DNA of 64,000 nt from UBA4416 sp044238845 (GTDB lineage: Bacteria > Bacteroidota > Bacteroidia > B-17B0 > Aurantibacillaceae): the NCBI GenBank assembly GCA_044238845.1, contig JBIICN010000007.1, positions 1-64,000 of the forward strand. The letters run 5' to 3'. The position numbers and the translations under genes are program-made. The notes below the pieces were generated by a model that saw only the letters and a program-made list of their open reading frames with translations, was not told where the DNA came from and did not search any database. Positions 63,875-64,000 of the stretch are shown piece by piece (the stretch's first letter is position 1; each line of letters begins with the position of its first letter).

Positions 63875-64000
63875 CGAACGGATAATGGTATAATTTGTGC
63901 GCGGAAATAAATTGTATTTTTCTGAACTTTTGGACGTGCCGCGAAAAGCGACCAGGCTTTGCGTTTCAATCTTTTTTGTTTGAACTTCGGCAAGCTCAGG
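63875..64000. other. Right-edge intergenic DNA with repeat-like pieces
   Basis: No gene is seen to the edge. GGACGTGCCGCGAAAAGCGA (63934-63953) and the final GAACTTCGGCAAGCTCAG (63982-63999) are more GC-rich than the surroundings and look like parts of dispersed repeats; the second resembles the TTCGGCAAGCTCAGTTCGAC type. The gene to the right is outside the window. Confidence 0.4.

Overview
The window is low-GC chromosomal DNA from a member of the phylum Bacteroidota. Four things point there: type IX secretion (T9SS) sorting domains of type A and type B, the gliding lipoprotein GldH with a huge SprB-repeat adhesin, promoters with the TAnnTTTG -7 element, and a type III glutamine synthetase. 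I cannot name the family or genus from sequence alone. Most genes are ordinary chromosomal housekeeping genes; there is no rRNA, tRNA, CRISPR array, phage or intact insertion sequence.

Layout. 1-9.6 kb: the N-terminal 3199 codons of a giant secreted adhesin (minus strand, running off the left edge) with about 37 SprB-type repeats and a visible higher-order duplication. 9.7-16.3 kb: a Nudix hydrolase, then a minus-strand run made of a cytochrome c maturation set (ccmB, ccmC, a CcmD-like protein, ccmE, ccmF), a DUF2520-type Rossmann protein and a KdsC-like phosphatase. 16.4-18.9 kb: a T9SS type B surface protein. 19-30.4 kb: glutathione peroxidase, SDR oxidoreductase, ricT-like PSP1 gene overlapping gldH, glmS, a TIGR01777-type epimerase, a thioredoxin-like [2Fe-2S] ferredoxin, a LamG/T9SS protein, a GNAT enzyme, hemE and a bestrophin. 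30.5-36.9 kb: secreted M1 aminopeptidase, ispE, accA-efp, and a small accessory patch (unknown 118-aa protein, HNH nuclease, 61-aa zinc-ribbon protein). 36.9-40.2 kb: a BtuFCD-like ABC importer led by a cobalamin riboswitch. 40.3-45.0 kb: a histidine kinase and two adjacent paralogous T9SS proteins with different sorting domains. 45.2-47.2 kb: kup, broken by a one-base frameshift. 47.3-51.8 kb: an ABC ATPase and an ABC permease fused to an M1 peptidase. 52.2-60.8 kb: a PorE-like OmpA protein, type III glutamine synthetase, a BatA-domain protein, a dihydroorotase homologue lacking the HxH metal motif and a small outer-membrane protein. 60.9-63.7 kb: a short-form carB.

How they work together. 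The surface theme is T9SS export and gliding: the SprB-like adhesin, four or five other T9SS cargo proteins, GldH and the PorE-like anchor would act on the same outer-membrane pathway. The ccm genes supply cytochrome c, hemE supplies haem, and the B12-riboswitch operon takes up corrinoid. Several families of short palindromic repeats are scattered between genes, and one lies in frame inside ispE.

I did not find a clearly new multi-gene system. The most checkable oddities are the eight-unit duplication in the adhesin, the homopolymer spacer in the glutamine synthetase promoter, the EF-P without Lys/Arg at its modification site, the kup frameshift, the repeat inside ispE, and the paralogue pair that differs in T9SS sorting class.
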